DNA from: Amycolatopsis japonica
GTDB taxonomy: Bacteria > Actinomycetota > Actinomycetes > Mycobacteriales > Pseudonocardiaceae
Direction of reading: 5' to 3'
Length of the DNA stretch: 64,000 bases
Assembly: GCF_000732925.1 (NCBI RefSeq)
Contig: NZ_CP008953.1
Location: 8,239,001 to 8,303,000 of the forward strand
The position numbers and the translations under genes were made by a program. Under the pieces are notes generated by a model. It was given only the letters and a program-made list of their open reading frames with translations, did not search any database and had not been told where the DNA came from. Of this stretch, positions 8,398-17,214 are shown piece after piece. How positions within the stretch are numbered: the stretch's first letter is position 1; every line of letters begins with the position of its first letter.

Positions 8398-9291
8398 ATG
8401 CGTCTTGGGTTCAGCCTTCCGGTGTTCGGCAAGGCGGCGGCCACACCAGGTGGGATCGCGCGGTACGCGCGTACGGCGGAGCAGGCCGGGGCGGCCAGTC
8501 TCTGGGTCGGCGACCGGTTGCTGTCGCCGGTAAACCCGGAAGTGGCCTACCCGGGCTACGACACCATGCCCGAGGAGTTTTGGACCGCCCAAGATCCGTT
8601 CACCGCACTGGCCGTCGCGGCCGCCGTGACCGAAACCGCGATCCTCGGGTCCAGCACCATCAACGCGACGCAGTACCAGCCTGCCAACTTCGCCCGGCTG
8701 CTGACCAGCATCGACGTGGCCAGCAACGGCCGTCTGCTCCCCGGCCTGGGCATCGGCTGGTCACCCGACGAATACGCGGCCGTAGGCGTTCCGATGGCGG
8801 AACGCGGCAAGCGGCTGGACGATCTGCTCGATCTTCTCGACACCTGGTGGACCAAGGACACCGTGTCACACAACGGCATCGGCTACACGATTCCGGAGAC
8901 CCACGTCCACCTGAAGCCGGTACGCAAGCCGCCCGTACACCTGGCCGGGTTCGGCGAGAGGGCACTGCGCCGGGTCGCCGAGCGGGCGGATGGCTGGCTG
9001 CCGGTCTGGACGGTGCCCGAAACCATCCCCGCCGACATGCTCACCTCCACCCTGGCCAAGATCCGGACCGACGCCGAACAAGCCGGTCGCGACCCGCGGA
9101 CACTGGGCGTGGCGCTGCGAGTGAACGCCGCCCCGGACACGAAGCCGGAACTCATCGCCGAGTCGGTGACGAAGATCGTCGCGACACTTGCGCCGGACCA
9201 CACCTTCGTCGACCTCACCTACCTGACCAGCAGCGTGGAAGAGCACATCGACCTCACCGGCCGCCTGCTGGAACTGACCGCCCGAGGCTGA
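8398..9291 (+). CDS. LLM-class F420-dependent oxidoreductase
   Basis: A 297-residue luciferase-like monooxygenase-family protein, probably using coenzyme F420 as hydride carrier. The fold markers are MRLGFSLPVFG at the start, the GAASLWVGDRLL strand, an ILGSSTINATQYQPANFARLLTSIDVASNGRL stretch near residues 82-113, GLGIGWSPDEYAAVGVPMAERGKRLDDLLDLL, and KPPVHLAGFGERALRRVAERADGWLP. The substrate cannot be read from sequence. GGGGAG with 5 nt spacing sets the ATG at 8398; the frame is open further upstream without support. Confidence 0.82.
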   Translation: MRLGFSLPVFGKAAATPGGIARYARTAEQAGAASLWVGDRLLSPVNPEVAYPGYDTMPEEFWTAQDPFTALAVAAAVTETAILGSSTINATQYQPANFARLLTSIDVASNGRLLPGLGIGWSPDEYAAVGVPMAERGKRLDDLLDLLDTWWTKDTVSHNGIGYTIPETHVHLKPVRKPPVHLAGFGERALRRVAERADGWLPVWTVPETIPADMLTSTLAKIRTDAEQAGRDPRTLGVALRVNAAPDTKPELIAESVTKIVATLAPDHTFVDLTYLTSSVEEHIDLTGRLLELTARG

Positions 9292-9353
9292 AAGCGGAGC
9301 CCATAGGGGCCATGAACAGACCCCGCGAAACGCGAGGCATCAGCATGTCGATC

Positions 9354-9429
9354 TGGAGCCGCCAAGGGGGCTCGAACCCCTGACCTTCTGTTTACAAGAC
9401 AGATGCTCTACCAGCTGAGCTATAGCGGC
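9354..9429 (-). tRNA. tRNA-Thr (anticodon UGU), CCA encoded
   Basis: On the minus strand the sequence folds into a full cloverleaf. The acceptor stem is GCCGCTA pairing with TGGCGGC (one G-U pair). The D-arm is AGCTCAGCTGGTAGAGC, the anticodon loop CTTGTAA holds TGT, and the T-loop GTTCGAA sits on a GGGG/CCCC stem. Discriminator T is followed by genomic CCA (9356-9354). It decodes ACA and related Thr codons. Confidence 0.95.
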
Positions 9430-9457
9430 CTTGCCCAGGACAGCCTGGACAGGGCCA

Positions 9458-9463
9458 GTATAT
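9458..9463 (-). promoter_or_regulatory. Putative -10 box for tRNA-Thr
   Basis: On the minus strand a TATACT hexamer lies about 29 nt upstream of the mature tRNA 5' end. No good -35 hexamer is visible; the upstream half of the promoter would overlap the 3' end of the PhoD gene. Confidence 0.45.
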
Positions 9464-9473
9464 CGGCGCCCGT

Positions 9474-11042
9474 TCAGCGCTCCGCAGGGCGCACCCGCGG
9501 GTCCCCGGCCACCGTCCGGAAGGCGTGCGCGAACGTCACGGCGGTCGCCGGGTCCCGGCGGTCGGCGACGTAGTACCAGTTCATCCGAACGGCGTCCGGG
9601 GTCACCTCGAGGACGGCCGGACCGTGCGAGTCGAGTTCCACGAAGCGCACGTGCGGGTTCAGCGCGCGGATCGCGGCTTCGACCTTCAGCGAGCCGGTCC
9701 GCGGCGGGACGCCGAGCTGCTCGTCGATGTTGTCCGAGGTGACCGACGGGCAGACGAACTCGACGGCGACGCTCGCTCCGTCTCGCGGCACGTCGTTCGC
9801 CCACGACGAGTGGACGTCGCCGGTCAGGAACACCGTGTTGCCCCGGCCTTGCGCGGCGATGGTGTCGAGGACCCGTCGGCGGTCGGCGGTGTAGCCGTCC
9901 CATTGGTCGGTGTTGACCGTGGTCGGCTGGCCGTCGAGCAGGTCGTCGAGCGCGAGCCGTTCGCGCGTGGGCAGCGCGGGGATCTTGATGGGCGTGACCA
10001 TCACCGAGTTCCCGATCAGGTTCCAGGACGCGGTCCCGCGTGCGAGGCCGTCCAGGAACCACTGCCGCTGATCGGCGCCGAGGATGGTGTCGTCCGCCGA
10101 GACCGGGCCGGGCTGCCGCGTCCGGTACGTCCGCAGGTCCAGCATGGTCAGGTCGGCCAGCTTCCCGAACTTCAGCCGCCGGTACAGCCGGTCGCCGCGA
10201 TGCCGCACCGGCATCCATTCGAAGTACGCCCGGTGCGCGGCCCGCATCCGGTCCGCCCAGTCGCCCTCGGTCGCCGGGTCGTGTGACGGCGATCCGCCGG
10301 ACCAGGCGTTGTCGGCGGCCTCGTGGTCGTCCCAGGTCGCGATCATCGGATGCCGGGCGTGGAGGCGCCGCAGGTGCTCGTCGGTCTTGTACATCGCGTG
10401 ACGTTGCCGGTAGTCCGCGAGGGTGATCAACTCGTTGGGCGGTACCGACGGCCGGAGATCACCCGCAGGGTTGGGATTCCCTTCGTAGAGGTAGTCACCC
10501 AGGTGAATGAAGGCGTCCAGATCGTCGCGGCCGGCCAGATAGCCGTAGGGGGCGAAGTGACCGACAGCCCAGTTCGCACACGAGACCACGCCGAAGCGCA
10601 GGCTCTCGACGTCCTCGTCGCGCGGAGGCGCCGTGCGGGTCCGGCCGGTCTGCGAGACCTTCCCCTGAGACGTGAACCGGTACCAGTACCCGGTCGACGC
10701 GCACAGCCCGCCGGCCGTCACCTTCACCGTGTGGTCGCGTTCCGGGCCGGTCCGAAGGTGACCGCGAGCGACGACGCGGGTGAATCCGGCGTCCTCGGCC
10801 ACCTCCCACCGGACGTCCACCGCCGCCCCTTTTCCGGATCCCGGAGCGGCCTCGGGCGAAGGCGTGACCCGGGTCCAGAGAAGGACCGAATCGGGCATGG
10901 GGTCACCCGAGGCGACCCCGTGCGCGAAAACCGGGGCTTCCGCCCCGCTAGATGCACCCGAAAGGGTGAATGTCGCCGCGGTTCCGGCAGCTGTCACACC
11001 GGCCGCGCGAAGAACGGAACGCCTGCTCACAGAGGACGCCAT
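9474..11042 (-). CDS. PhoD-like alkaline phosphatase/phosphodiesterase, Tat-exported
   Basis: A 522-residue secreted metallophosphatase expected to release phosphate from phosphoesters outside the cell. Residues 1-33 form a Tat signal (SRRSVLRAAGVTAAG, cleavage near SGAEA). A PhoD N-terminal beta domain covers about residues 38-140, then the metallophosphatase domain with VVSCANW (the Cys typical of PhoD), FIHLGDYLYE, ATWDDHEAADN and FLTGDVHSSW as metal-binding motifs. Length matches the family. No Shine-Dalgarno is obvious before the ATG at 11042, so translation may be leaderless or the start may differ. No Pho box was identified. Confidence 0.9.
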   Translation of the reverse strand: MASSVSRRSVLRAAGVTAAGTAATFTLSGASSGAEAPVFAHGVASGDPMPDSVLLWTRVTPSPEAAPGSGKGAAVDVRWEVAEDAGFTRVVARGHLRTGPERDHTVKVTAGGLCASTGYWYRFTSQGKVSQTGRTRTAPPRDEDVESLRFGVVSCANWAVGHFAPYGYLAGRDDLDAFIHLGDYLYEGNPNPAGDLRPSVPPNELITLADYRQRHAMYKTDEHLRRLHARHPMIATWDDHEAADNAWSGGSPSHDPATEGDWADRMRAAHRAYFEWMPVRHRGDRLYRRLKFGKLADLTMLDLRTYRTRQPGPVSADDTILGADQRQWFLDGLARGTASWNLIGNSVMVTPIKIPALPTRERLALDDLLDGQPTTVNTDQWDGYTADRRRVLDTIAAQGRGNTVFLTGDVHSSWANDVPRDGASVAVEFVCPSVTSDNIDEQLGVPPRTGSLKVEAAIRALNPHVRFVELDSHGPAVLEVTPDAVRMNWYYVADRRDPATAVTFAHAFRTVAGDPRVRPAER

Positions 11043-11191
11043 GGCATGCAGTGTGCCGTAAACCGGCGAGGTCGCGATGATCTTCCTCCGACGTGGCGGA
11101 CGCCACTTCGGGTTTCCTGCAACGGTCGAGGCACCGGCCCCGATGCTCCTCGGGAAAGTCCCTCGAACCAGAGTGAGGAGGTGGATCGATC

Positions 11192-12766
11192 ATGAAGATC
11201 AACGAGCACACCAAGGGAGCCCAGCACGGCGAACAGAGCGGGCACAGTGCCGAAAAGAACCAGGACGAAACACCCGAACGTGGCGAATGGCTGCTGGAAG
11301 CGCCGCGCCAGCGTGACGGAGAGCGATCGATCCCCCAGACTCGCTCGCACCGGCCGAATCTGCTGCGCCGCCGCGCCTGGCAGATCCTCGAAGCGCCGAC
11401 GGCCGAGCAGCCCGCCGTCGACGTCGAAGAGGCGATGGGCCCGCAGCCGCCGGACGACACGACGGTCAACTTCGTCCTGGATCTCGTCCTGCGCATCGGC
11501 GAGGTCCAGATGTCGAGCGGCGCCGGCGCCTCCGACGTCACCGCGACGATCATCGCGCTGACCTCCGCGCTCGGCCTCCCGCACTGCGAGGTCGACGTGA
11601 TCTTCACGTCGATCACGGTGACCTGTCACCGCGGCACCGACATGGCCCCGGTCACGGCGCTGCGCGTGGTCCGTTCGCGCAGCCTCGACTACACGCGGCT
11701 GACCCAGACCGAGACCCTGGTCCGCCGGATCGTCCGCGGCAACATCGGCGCCGAGGAGGCCCAGCAGGAACTGCAGCGGATCACGACCGCGCCGCACCCG
11801 TACCCCCGTTGGGTGGCCACGGCCGCTTGGGGCGGGCTGGCCGCGTTCATCACCCTGATCCTCGGCGGCAGCATCGACGTCGCGCTGGTCGCGCTGGTGA
11901 TCAGCGCGGTCATCGACCGGCTCGGCCGGTTCTTGAACCGCTTCGCGCTGCCGTTCTTCTTCCAGCAGGTGATCGGCGGCCTGGTCGCGACGTTGTCCGC
12001 GATGGCGATAGTCAGCAGCAACCTGCTCACCACGGACAAACCCACGCTGGTCGTCGCGGCGGCCGTCACCGTGCTGCTGTCCGGGCTCTCCACGGTTTCC
12101 GCCGTGCAGGACGCCATCACCGGCTACTACGTCACGGCGGCCGGGCGCACGACCGAGACCGCGCTGATGAGCGCCGGGCTGATCGCGGGCGTGGTGCTCG
12201 CACTGAAGATCGCGGTACTGCTCGGCCTGCCGCTGACGCCGCTGCCCGAGGTCGTTTCCTCGACGCCGCAACAGCTGCCGATCATCATCATCGGCAGCGT
12301 CGGCGCGTCGGCCTGCTTCGCGCTCGCCTCGTATTCGACCCTGCGCGCGATGATCGTCGCGGGAGCGGCCGGGGCGATCGGCGGCGCCGTGTACGGCGCG
12401 TTGATGCTGACCGACTTCCAGGCCGTCAGCTCCTCCGCGGTCGCCGCGACGCTGGTCGGTTTCTGCGGCGGCGTGCTCGCCAGGCGCCTCAAGGTGACGC
12501 CGCTCGTGGTGGCTGTGTCCGGCATCACGCCCCTCCTCCCCGGTCTCTCCACCTATCGTGGTCTATACCAATTGGGCGTCGAGCCCGGCGGGAACATCTC
12601 GACGCTGATGACCGCGGTCGCGATCGGGCTTGCCCTGGCAGCGGGTGTGGTACTCGGCGAATACCTGGCGCAGCCGGTGCGCACGGGGCTCGGCAGGCTG
12701 GAACGCAAATTCGCCGGGCCGCGGATGGCGGGTCCGCTGGAACCCGCCGAACGACGCTTGGAGTGA
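11192..12766 (+). CDS. ThrE-family threonine/serine exporter
   Basis: A 524-residue membrane protein of the ThrE family, which exports L-threonine and L-serine (known for Corynebacterium ThrE). Residues 1-85 are hydrophilic. The cytosolic ThrE domain covers about 90-200 (VNFVLDLVLRIGEVQMSSGAGASDVTATI, then IFTSITVTCHRG). About ten membrane segments follow: five in the first half, and a second ThrE-type half near 365-505 that contains VAVSGITPLLPGLSTYRGLYQL. A very strong GAGGAGGT at 11175-11182 precedes the ATG. No regulator is adjacent. Confidence 0.87.
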   Translation: MKINEHTKGAQHGEQSGHSAEKNQDETPERGEWLLEAPRQRDGERSIPQTRSHRPNLLRRRAWQILEAPTAEQPAVDVEEAMGPQPPDDTTVNFVLDLVLRIGEVQMSSGAGASDVTATIIALTSALGLPHCEVDVIFTSITVTCHRGTDMAPVTALRVVRSRSLDYTRLTQTETLVRRIVRGNIGAEEAQQELQRITTAPHPYPRWVATAAWGGLAAFITLILGGSIDVALVALVISAVIDRLGRFLNRFALPFFFQQVIGGLVATLSAMAIVSSNLLTTDKPTLVVAAAVTVLLSGLSTVSAVQDAITGYYVTAAGRTTETALMSAGLIAGVVLALKIAVLLGLPLTPLPEVVSSTPQQLPIIIIGSVGASACFALASYSTLRAMIVAGAAGAIGGAVYGALMLTDFQAVSSSAVAATLVGFCGGVLARRLKVTPLVVAVSGITPLLPGLSTYRGLYQLGVEPGGNISTLMTAVAIGLALAAGVVLGEYLAQPVRTGLGRLERKFAGPRMAGPLEPAERRLE

Positions 12767-12847
12767 TCGCTCGGCGACGGGCCGTGGCCTCCTCGCGCGA
12801 TAGGGTTTCCGCTTAGGGCAGCGACCCGCGATTCGAGGGAGCGGCTG

Positions 12848-14299
12848 GTGGACGATGTGATTGCCGAGACGAGCAGAACGGCCTCCGCGGATTTCGTGGT
12901 GGTGGCGAACCGGCTACCGGTGGACCTCGAACGGACCGCCGACGGGAGCAGGCGCTGGACGGCGAGCCCCGGCGGACTGGTGTCGGCGCTCGAGCCGTTC
13001 CTGCGGTCGCGCAAGGGAGCCTGGGTCGGGTGGCCGGGTGTGCCCGACGTCGACGTCGAGGAGTTCGACGACGACGGCCTGGTGCTGCACCCGGTCTCCC
13101 TGACGTCGGACGACGTCCGTGACTACTACGAGGGCTTCTCCAACGCGACGCTCTGGCCGCTGTACCACGACGTGGTGGCGCGGCCGGTGTTCGACCGGAG
13201 CTGGTGGGAGTCCTACGTCCGGGTGAACCGGCGCTTCGCCGAGGCGAGCGCCAAGGTCGCCGCCGAGGGCGCGACCGTGTGGATCCAGGACTACCAGCTG
13301 CAGCTGGTCCCGGCGATGCTCCGCGAACTGCGTCCCGACCTCCGGATCGGGTTCTTCCTGCACATCCCGTTCCCCCCGGTCGAGTTGTTCATGCAGATGC
13401 CGTGGCGGACGGAGATCGTCCGAGGCCTGGTCGGGGCCGACCTCGTCGGATTCCACCGGCCGGGTGGCGCGCAGAACTTCCTCTGGCTGGCGCGGCAGCT
13501 GGCCGGTCTCGAATCCAGCCGCGGCGCGGTCGGCATCCGCACCCGCCCCGGCCTGATGCAGGTCGGCGACCGCACGGTGCGGGTCGGCGCGTTCCCGATC
13601 TCCATCGACGCCATCGGCCTCGACAAACTCGCCAAGACCAAGGGCGTCGCCGAACGCGCCGCCCAGCTGCGCCGTGACCTGGGCAACCCGAAGAAGGTCC
13701 TGCTCGGCGTCGACCGGCTCGACTACACCAAGGGCATCGACCTGCGGCTGCAGGCGCTGCACGAGTTGCTGCACGAGGGCCGCGTCCGTCCGGAGGACGT
13801 CACGTTCGTCCAGCTGGCCACGCCGAGCCGCGAGCGCGTCGAGCACTACCAGCGGATGCGCGGCGACATCGAGCAGATGGTCGGGCGGATCAACGGCGAA
13901 TTCGCGCGCGTAGGTCACCCGGTCGTGCATTATCTGCATCAGTCCGTGAACCGGACGGAGCTGGCCGCCTTCTTCTCCGCGGCCGACGTCATGGTGGTCA
14001 CTCCCCTGCGTGACGGGATGAACCTCGTCTGCAAGGAGTACGTCGCCTGCCGCCACGACCTGGGCGGTTCGCTCGTGCTTTCGGAGTTCGCCGGCGCCGC
14101 GGCCGAGCTGACCAGTGCGCTCCTGGTCAACCCGCATGATCTGGACGGGGTGAAGAACGCCTTGGAGACTGCCATTACGCTCGACCCCGCAGAGGGACGC
14201 CGCCGTATGCGCGCCATGCGTCGACAGGTCCTCACGCATGACGTCGACCGCTGGGCGCGCTCGTTCCTCCAAGCGCTCGGTGCCGAACCGGCCGACTGA
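12848..14299 (+). CDS. otsA: Alpha,alpha-trehalose-phosphate synthase (GT20)
   Basis: A 483-residue retaining glycosyltransferase that joins glucose from a nucleotide sugar to glucose-6-phosphate, giving trehalose-6-phosphate. GT20 markers in order: VVVANRLPVD near residue 18, WVGWPG, VWIQDYQLQLVP near 142, FFLHIPFPP, ADLVGFHRPG, LLGVDRLDYTKGIDLR near 290 and LRDGMNLVCKEYVA near 385. The GTG start has GAGGGAG upstream. The gene ends 35 nt before the OtsB-GH15 fusion, so the two are likely co-transcribed. Confidence 0.95.
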   Translation: MDDVIAETSRTASADFVVVANRLPVDLERTADGSRRWTASPGGLVSALEPFLRSRKGAWVGWPGVPDVDVEEFDDDGLVLHPVSLTSDDVRDYYEGFSNATLWPLYHDVVARPVFDRSWWESYVRVNRRFAEASAKVAAEGATVWIQDYQLQLVPAMLRELRPDLRIGFFLHIPFPPVELFMQMPWRTEIVRGLVGADLVGFHRPGGAQNFLWLARQLAGLESSRGAVGIRTRPGLMQVGDRTVRVGAFPISIDAIGLDKLAKTKGVAERAAQLRRDLGNPKKVLLGVDRLDYTKGIDLRLQALHELLHEGRVRPEDVTFVQLATPSRERVEHYQRMRGDIEQMVGRINGEFARVGHPVVHYLHQSVNRTELAAFFSAADVMVVTPLRDGMNLVCKEYVACRHDLGGSLVLSEFAGAAAELTSALLVNPHDLDGVKNALETAITLDPAEGRRRMRAMRRQVLTHDVDRWARSFLQALGAEPAD

Positions 14300-14334
14300 T
14301 CCCCCTACCCCGCATAGTTCCCGAGGAGAAATCG

Positions 14335-16863
14335 TTGACCGCCGAGGCACTGCCCGCCGAGCTGCGGCGTGCGATCGTTCAGGTCGCGCGCACCCCGCGG
14401 CTGCTGGTCGCCTGCGACTACGACGGCACGCTGGCTCCGATCACGGCCAACCCGGACGAAGCCCGTCCCCTGCCCGAATCGGTAGGTGCGCTCAGGTCGC
14501 TGGCCGGCCTGCACGAGACGACCACCGCGGTCATCTCCGGCCGCGCGTTGCGTGATCTCGCCACTCTTTCCCGCCTTCCGGCCGAGGTGAACCTGGTCGG
14601 CAGCCACGGATCCGAGTTCGACATCGGCTTCATCCACGCGCTCGACGACAAGGCCCGCGAACTCCACAGACGGCTCGAGGCCGAGCTGGAGAACCTGGTG
14701 CTCGACGTGCCGGGTGTCTCGCTCGAGGTCAAACCCGCGAGCATCGCGGTGCACGTCCGCCGCGCCGAGCACGAGGCCGGACGACGAGTCCTCCGCGATG
14801 TCCACAATGGACCTTCGAAATGGGAGGGCGTCTCGACGACCGACGGCAAGGAGGTCGTCGAGCTCGCGGTCGTCCAGACGGACAAGGGCCGCGCGCTGGA
14901 CACCCTGCGCCACCAGGTCGGTGCGACGGCGGCGGTCTTCCTCGGCGACGACGTCACCGATGAGAAGGCGTTCGCCCGGATCTCCGGCCCGGACCTCGGC
15001 GTGAAGGTCGGCGACGGCGAAAGCCTGGCCCAGTACCGGGTTCCGGACACGGTCGACGTCGCGATGGCGCTCGCGTTCCTGCTCGAAGAGCGGCGCAACT
15101 GGCTCTACGGCGAGCAGGCCCCGCCGATCGAGCGGCTTTCCCTGCTGGCCAACGAACGTTCGGTCGCGCTGGTCACGCCGGACGCCAGGCTGACCTGGCT
15201 GTGCCACCCCGGCCCCGACGCGCCCGCGATCTTCGCGGACCTGCTCGGCGGTGCCGGCGCGGGCCACTTCTCGATCAAGCCGCACCGCAACGGCCTGCCG
15301 CTCGGGCAGCGTTACCTGCCGAACACGATGACCGTCGAGACCCGCTGGTCGCGCCTGCTCGTCACCGACTACCTCGAACCGGAGAGCCCCGCGCACCGCA
15401 CGGATCTCGTCCGGGTGATCTCGGGTGAGACGGCGGCGGAGATCGTGTTCGCGCCGCGGCCCGAATTCGGCGGCGTCCCGGTGACGCTGCTCGCCCAGAG
15501 CGACGGGATCCTGGTGCAGGGCACCTCGGAACCGTTCGCGCTGCGCTCGCCCGGCGTCGAGTGGGAGATCACCTCCGACGGTATGAACGACACCGCGACG
15601 GCGCTCGTCACTCCCTCCCCGGAAAACCCGGTGGTGCTCGAACTCCGTTGCGGCACTTCGGATCTCAGCGAGCACGAACTGTCCGAAATGGAGCGACGGA
15701 CGCGCGCGGGCGACTACTGGAGCACCTGGGCACGGACGCTCAAGCTGCCCAGCGTCCAGACCGACCTCGTCGGCCGCTCGGCGCTCACCCTGCGCGGGCT
15801 GGTGAACACTGACACCGGCGGCGTGCTCGCGGCGGCGACGTCCTCGCTGCCGGAGGAGATCGGCGGCGTCCGCAACTGGGACTACCGCTACTGCTGGATC
15901 CGCGACGCGGCCATGACCGTGCGCGAACTGGTCCACCTCGGCTCGACCGAAGAGGCCGAAGGCTACCTCCGGTGGCTGCACGGCGTTCTGTCCACTTTGG
16001 CCGGTCCGGAACGGCTGCACCCGCTGTACACCTTGGCGGGCAGCGTGATCGGCGCTGAAGCGGTCATCGAATCGCTGCCCGGATACGCCGGTTCGCGGCC
16101 GGTCCGCGTCGGCAACCTGGCGAACCACCAGGTACAGCTGGACGTGTTCGGCCCGGTCGTCGAACTCGTGCAGACGCTGGCCGAGGCGCGCGGTGAACTG
16201 CGCGACGAGGACTGGCAGATGGTGCGCGCGATGGCCGAGGCCGTCACGCGACGCTGGAACGAGCCGGACCACGGCATCTGGGAGGAACGGCACGTGCCGC
16301 GCCACCGGGTGTACTCGCGGGTGATGTGCTGGGTGACCATCGACCGGGCGGTGAAACTGGGCGAGGTCTACGGCCGCGCGGTGCCGGGCGCGTGGCCTTC
16401 GCTGCGCGACGAGATCGCCGCGGACGTGCTGGAGAAGGGCTGGAACGAAGAGGTCCAGGCCTTCACCACCGCCTACGACGGAACGGACCTCGACGCCGCT
16501 TCGCTGTTCGTCGGGCTGACCGGGCTGATCGACCCGGCCGACCCGCGCTTCCAGTCCACGGTGACCGCGATCGAGGCGGAACTGCGCAGTGGGTCCACCG
16601 TGTACCGGTATCGCCGCGACGACGGCCTTCCCGGCGGCGAGGGCGGTTTCCACATTTGCGCGGCCTGGCTCATCGAGGCGTACCTGCTCACCGGGCGGCG
16701 CACCGAGGCCGAGGAACTGTTCACGCAGATCGTCGACGCGGCGGGCCCGACCGGCCTGCTGCCCGAGCAGTTCGACCCGATCGCGGAACGCTCGCTGGGC
16801 AACCACCCGCAGGCGTACTCGCACATCGGGCTGATCCGGTGCGCGAACCTGCTTTCCCAGTAG
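14335..16863 (+). CDS. Fusion: trehalose-6-phosphate phosphatase (OtsB) + GH15 glucoamylase/trehalase
   Basis: An 842-residue two-enzyme protein. Residues 1-245 are an OtsB-type HAD phosphatase: VACDYDGTLAPI (motif I), TAVISGRALRDL, VGSHGSEFD and FLGDDVTDEKAF (metal site); it would dephosphorylate trehalose-6-phosphate. Residues 262-842 are a GH15 (alpha/alpha)6 enzyme with an N-terminal beta domain, then WDYRYCWIRDA near 515, GIWEERH near 650 (probable acid) and LPEQFDP near 810 (probable base). Mycobacterial trehalase is also GH15, so trehalose hydrolysis is plausible, but glucoamylase-type activity cannot be excluded. The TTG start is set by GAGGAG with 6 nt spacing. Confidence 0.88.
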   Translation: MTAEALPAELRRAIVQVARTPRLLVACDYDGTLAPITANPDEARPLPESVGALRSLAGLHETTTAVISGRALRDLATLSRLPAEVNLVGSHGSEFDIGFIHALDDKARELHRRLEAELENLVLDVPGVSLEVKPASIAVHVRRAEHEAGRRVLRDVHNGPSKWEGVSTTDGKEVVELAVVQTDKGRALDTLRHQVGATAAVFLGDDVTDEKAFARISGPDLGVKVGDGESLAQYRVPDTVDVAMALAFLLEERRNWLYGEQAPPIERLSLLANERSVALVTPDARLTWLCHPGPDAPAIFADLLGGAGAGHFSIKPHRNGLPLGQRYLPNTMTVETRWSRLLVTDYLEPESPAHRTDLVRVISGETAAEIVFAPRPEFGGVPVTLLAQSDGILVQGTSEPFALRSPGVEWEITSDGMNDTATALVTPSPENPVVLELRCGTSDLSEHELSEMERRTRAGDYWSTWARTLKLPSVQTDLVGRSALTLRGLVNTDTGGVLAAATSSLPEEIGGVRNWDYRYCWIRDAAMTVRELVHLGSTEEAEGYLRWLHGVLSTLAGPERLHPLYTLAGSVIGAEAVIESLPGYAGSRPVRVGNLANHQVQLDVFGPVVELVQTLAEARGELRDEDWQMVRAMAEAVTRRWNEPDHGIWEERHVPRHRVYSRVMCWVTIDRAVKLGEVYGRAVPGAWPSLRDEIAADVLEKGWNEEVQAFTTAYDGTDLDAASLFVGLTGLIDPADPRFQSTVTAIEAELRSGSTVYRYRRDDGLPGGEGGFHICAAWLIEAYLLTGRRTEAEELFTQIVDAAGPTGLLPEQFDPIAERSLGNHPQAYSHIGLIRCANLLSQ

Positions 16864-16874
16864 ATCGCTTCACG

Positions 16875-16929
16875 TGTCAGGAAAGGGTCGTTCAGGACGT
16901 TTTTCGTCCTGAACGACCCTTTCCTGACA
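16875..16929. terminator. Perfect 25-bp inverted repeat between convergent genes
   Basis: Arms 16875-16899 and 16905-16929 are perfect reverse complements with a TTTTT loop. It lies 11 nt after the OtsB-GH15 stop and 12 nt before the stop of the convergent MoaD-like gene. It would form the same hairpin in both transcripts, as expected of a bidirectional terminator. Confidence 0.7.
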
Positions 16930-16941
16930 TTCGGCGGATGC

Positions 16942-17214
16942 TCAGCCCCCGGCGACCGACGGAATGATCTGGACCTCCTTCACCTCGGCGAGTGAGGTCT
17001 TCGCCCCATCAAGCCGTCGGCATTCCTCACCGTCCACATAGAAGTTCACATAGCGCCGCAGCGCACCCGTCTCGTCGCGCAAACGCCGTTCCAGAGCGGG
17101 AAAACCGGCGCCGAGCGAGTCCAGGACCGCGTCGAGCGTCGGGGCGTCGACGTCGAGCGTCGCCTCTCCGCCCGCGAGCGACCGCAGCATCGCGGGCAGC
17201 AGGACCCGGACCAT
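16942..17214 (-). CDS. MoaD/ThiS-like ubiquitin-fold sulfur carrier
   Basis: A 90-residue beta-grasp protein ending in GG, the feature that is adenylated and thiocarboxylated in MoaD/ThiS carriers. The fold is visible as VRVLLPAMLRSLAGG, a central TLDAVLDSLGAGFPALERRL helix, and VKEVQIIPSVAGG at the end. The ATG abuts the stop of the upstream propeller gene (TAG then ATG), so translation is probably coupled. It is not next to molybdopterin or thiamine genes, so its pathway is open. Confidence 0.8.
   Translation of the reverse strand: MVRVLLPAMLRSLAGGEATLDVDAPTLDAVLDSLGAGFPALERRLRDETGALRRYVNFYVDGEECRRLDGAKTSLAEVKEVQIIPSVAGG

Noticed and set aside
14305..16824. 839-codon open frame opposite the OtsB-GH15 fusion
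   Set aside because: Shadow frame from third-position GC bias; Arg/Val/Gly-rich with no recognisable fold.
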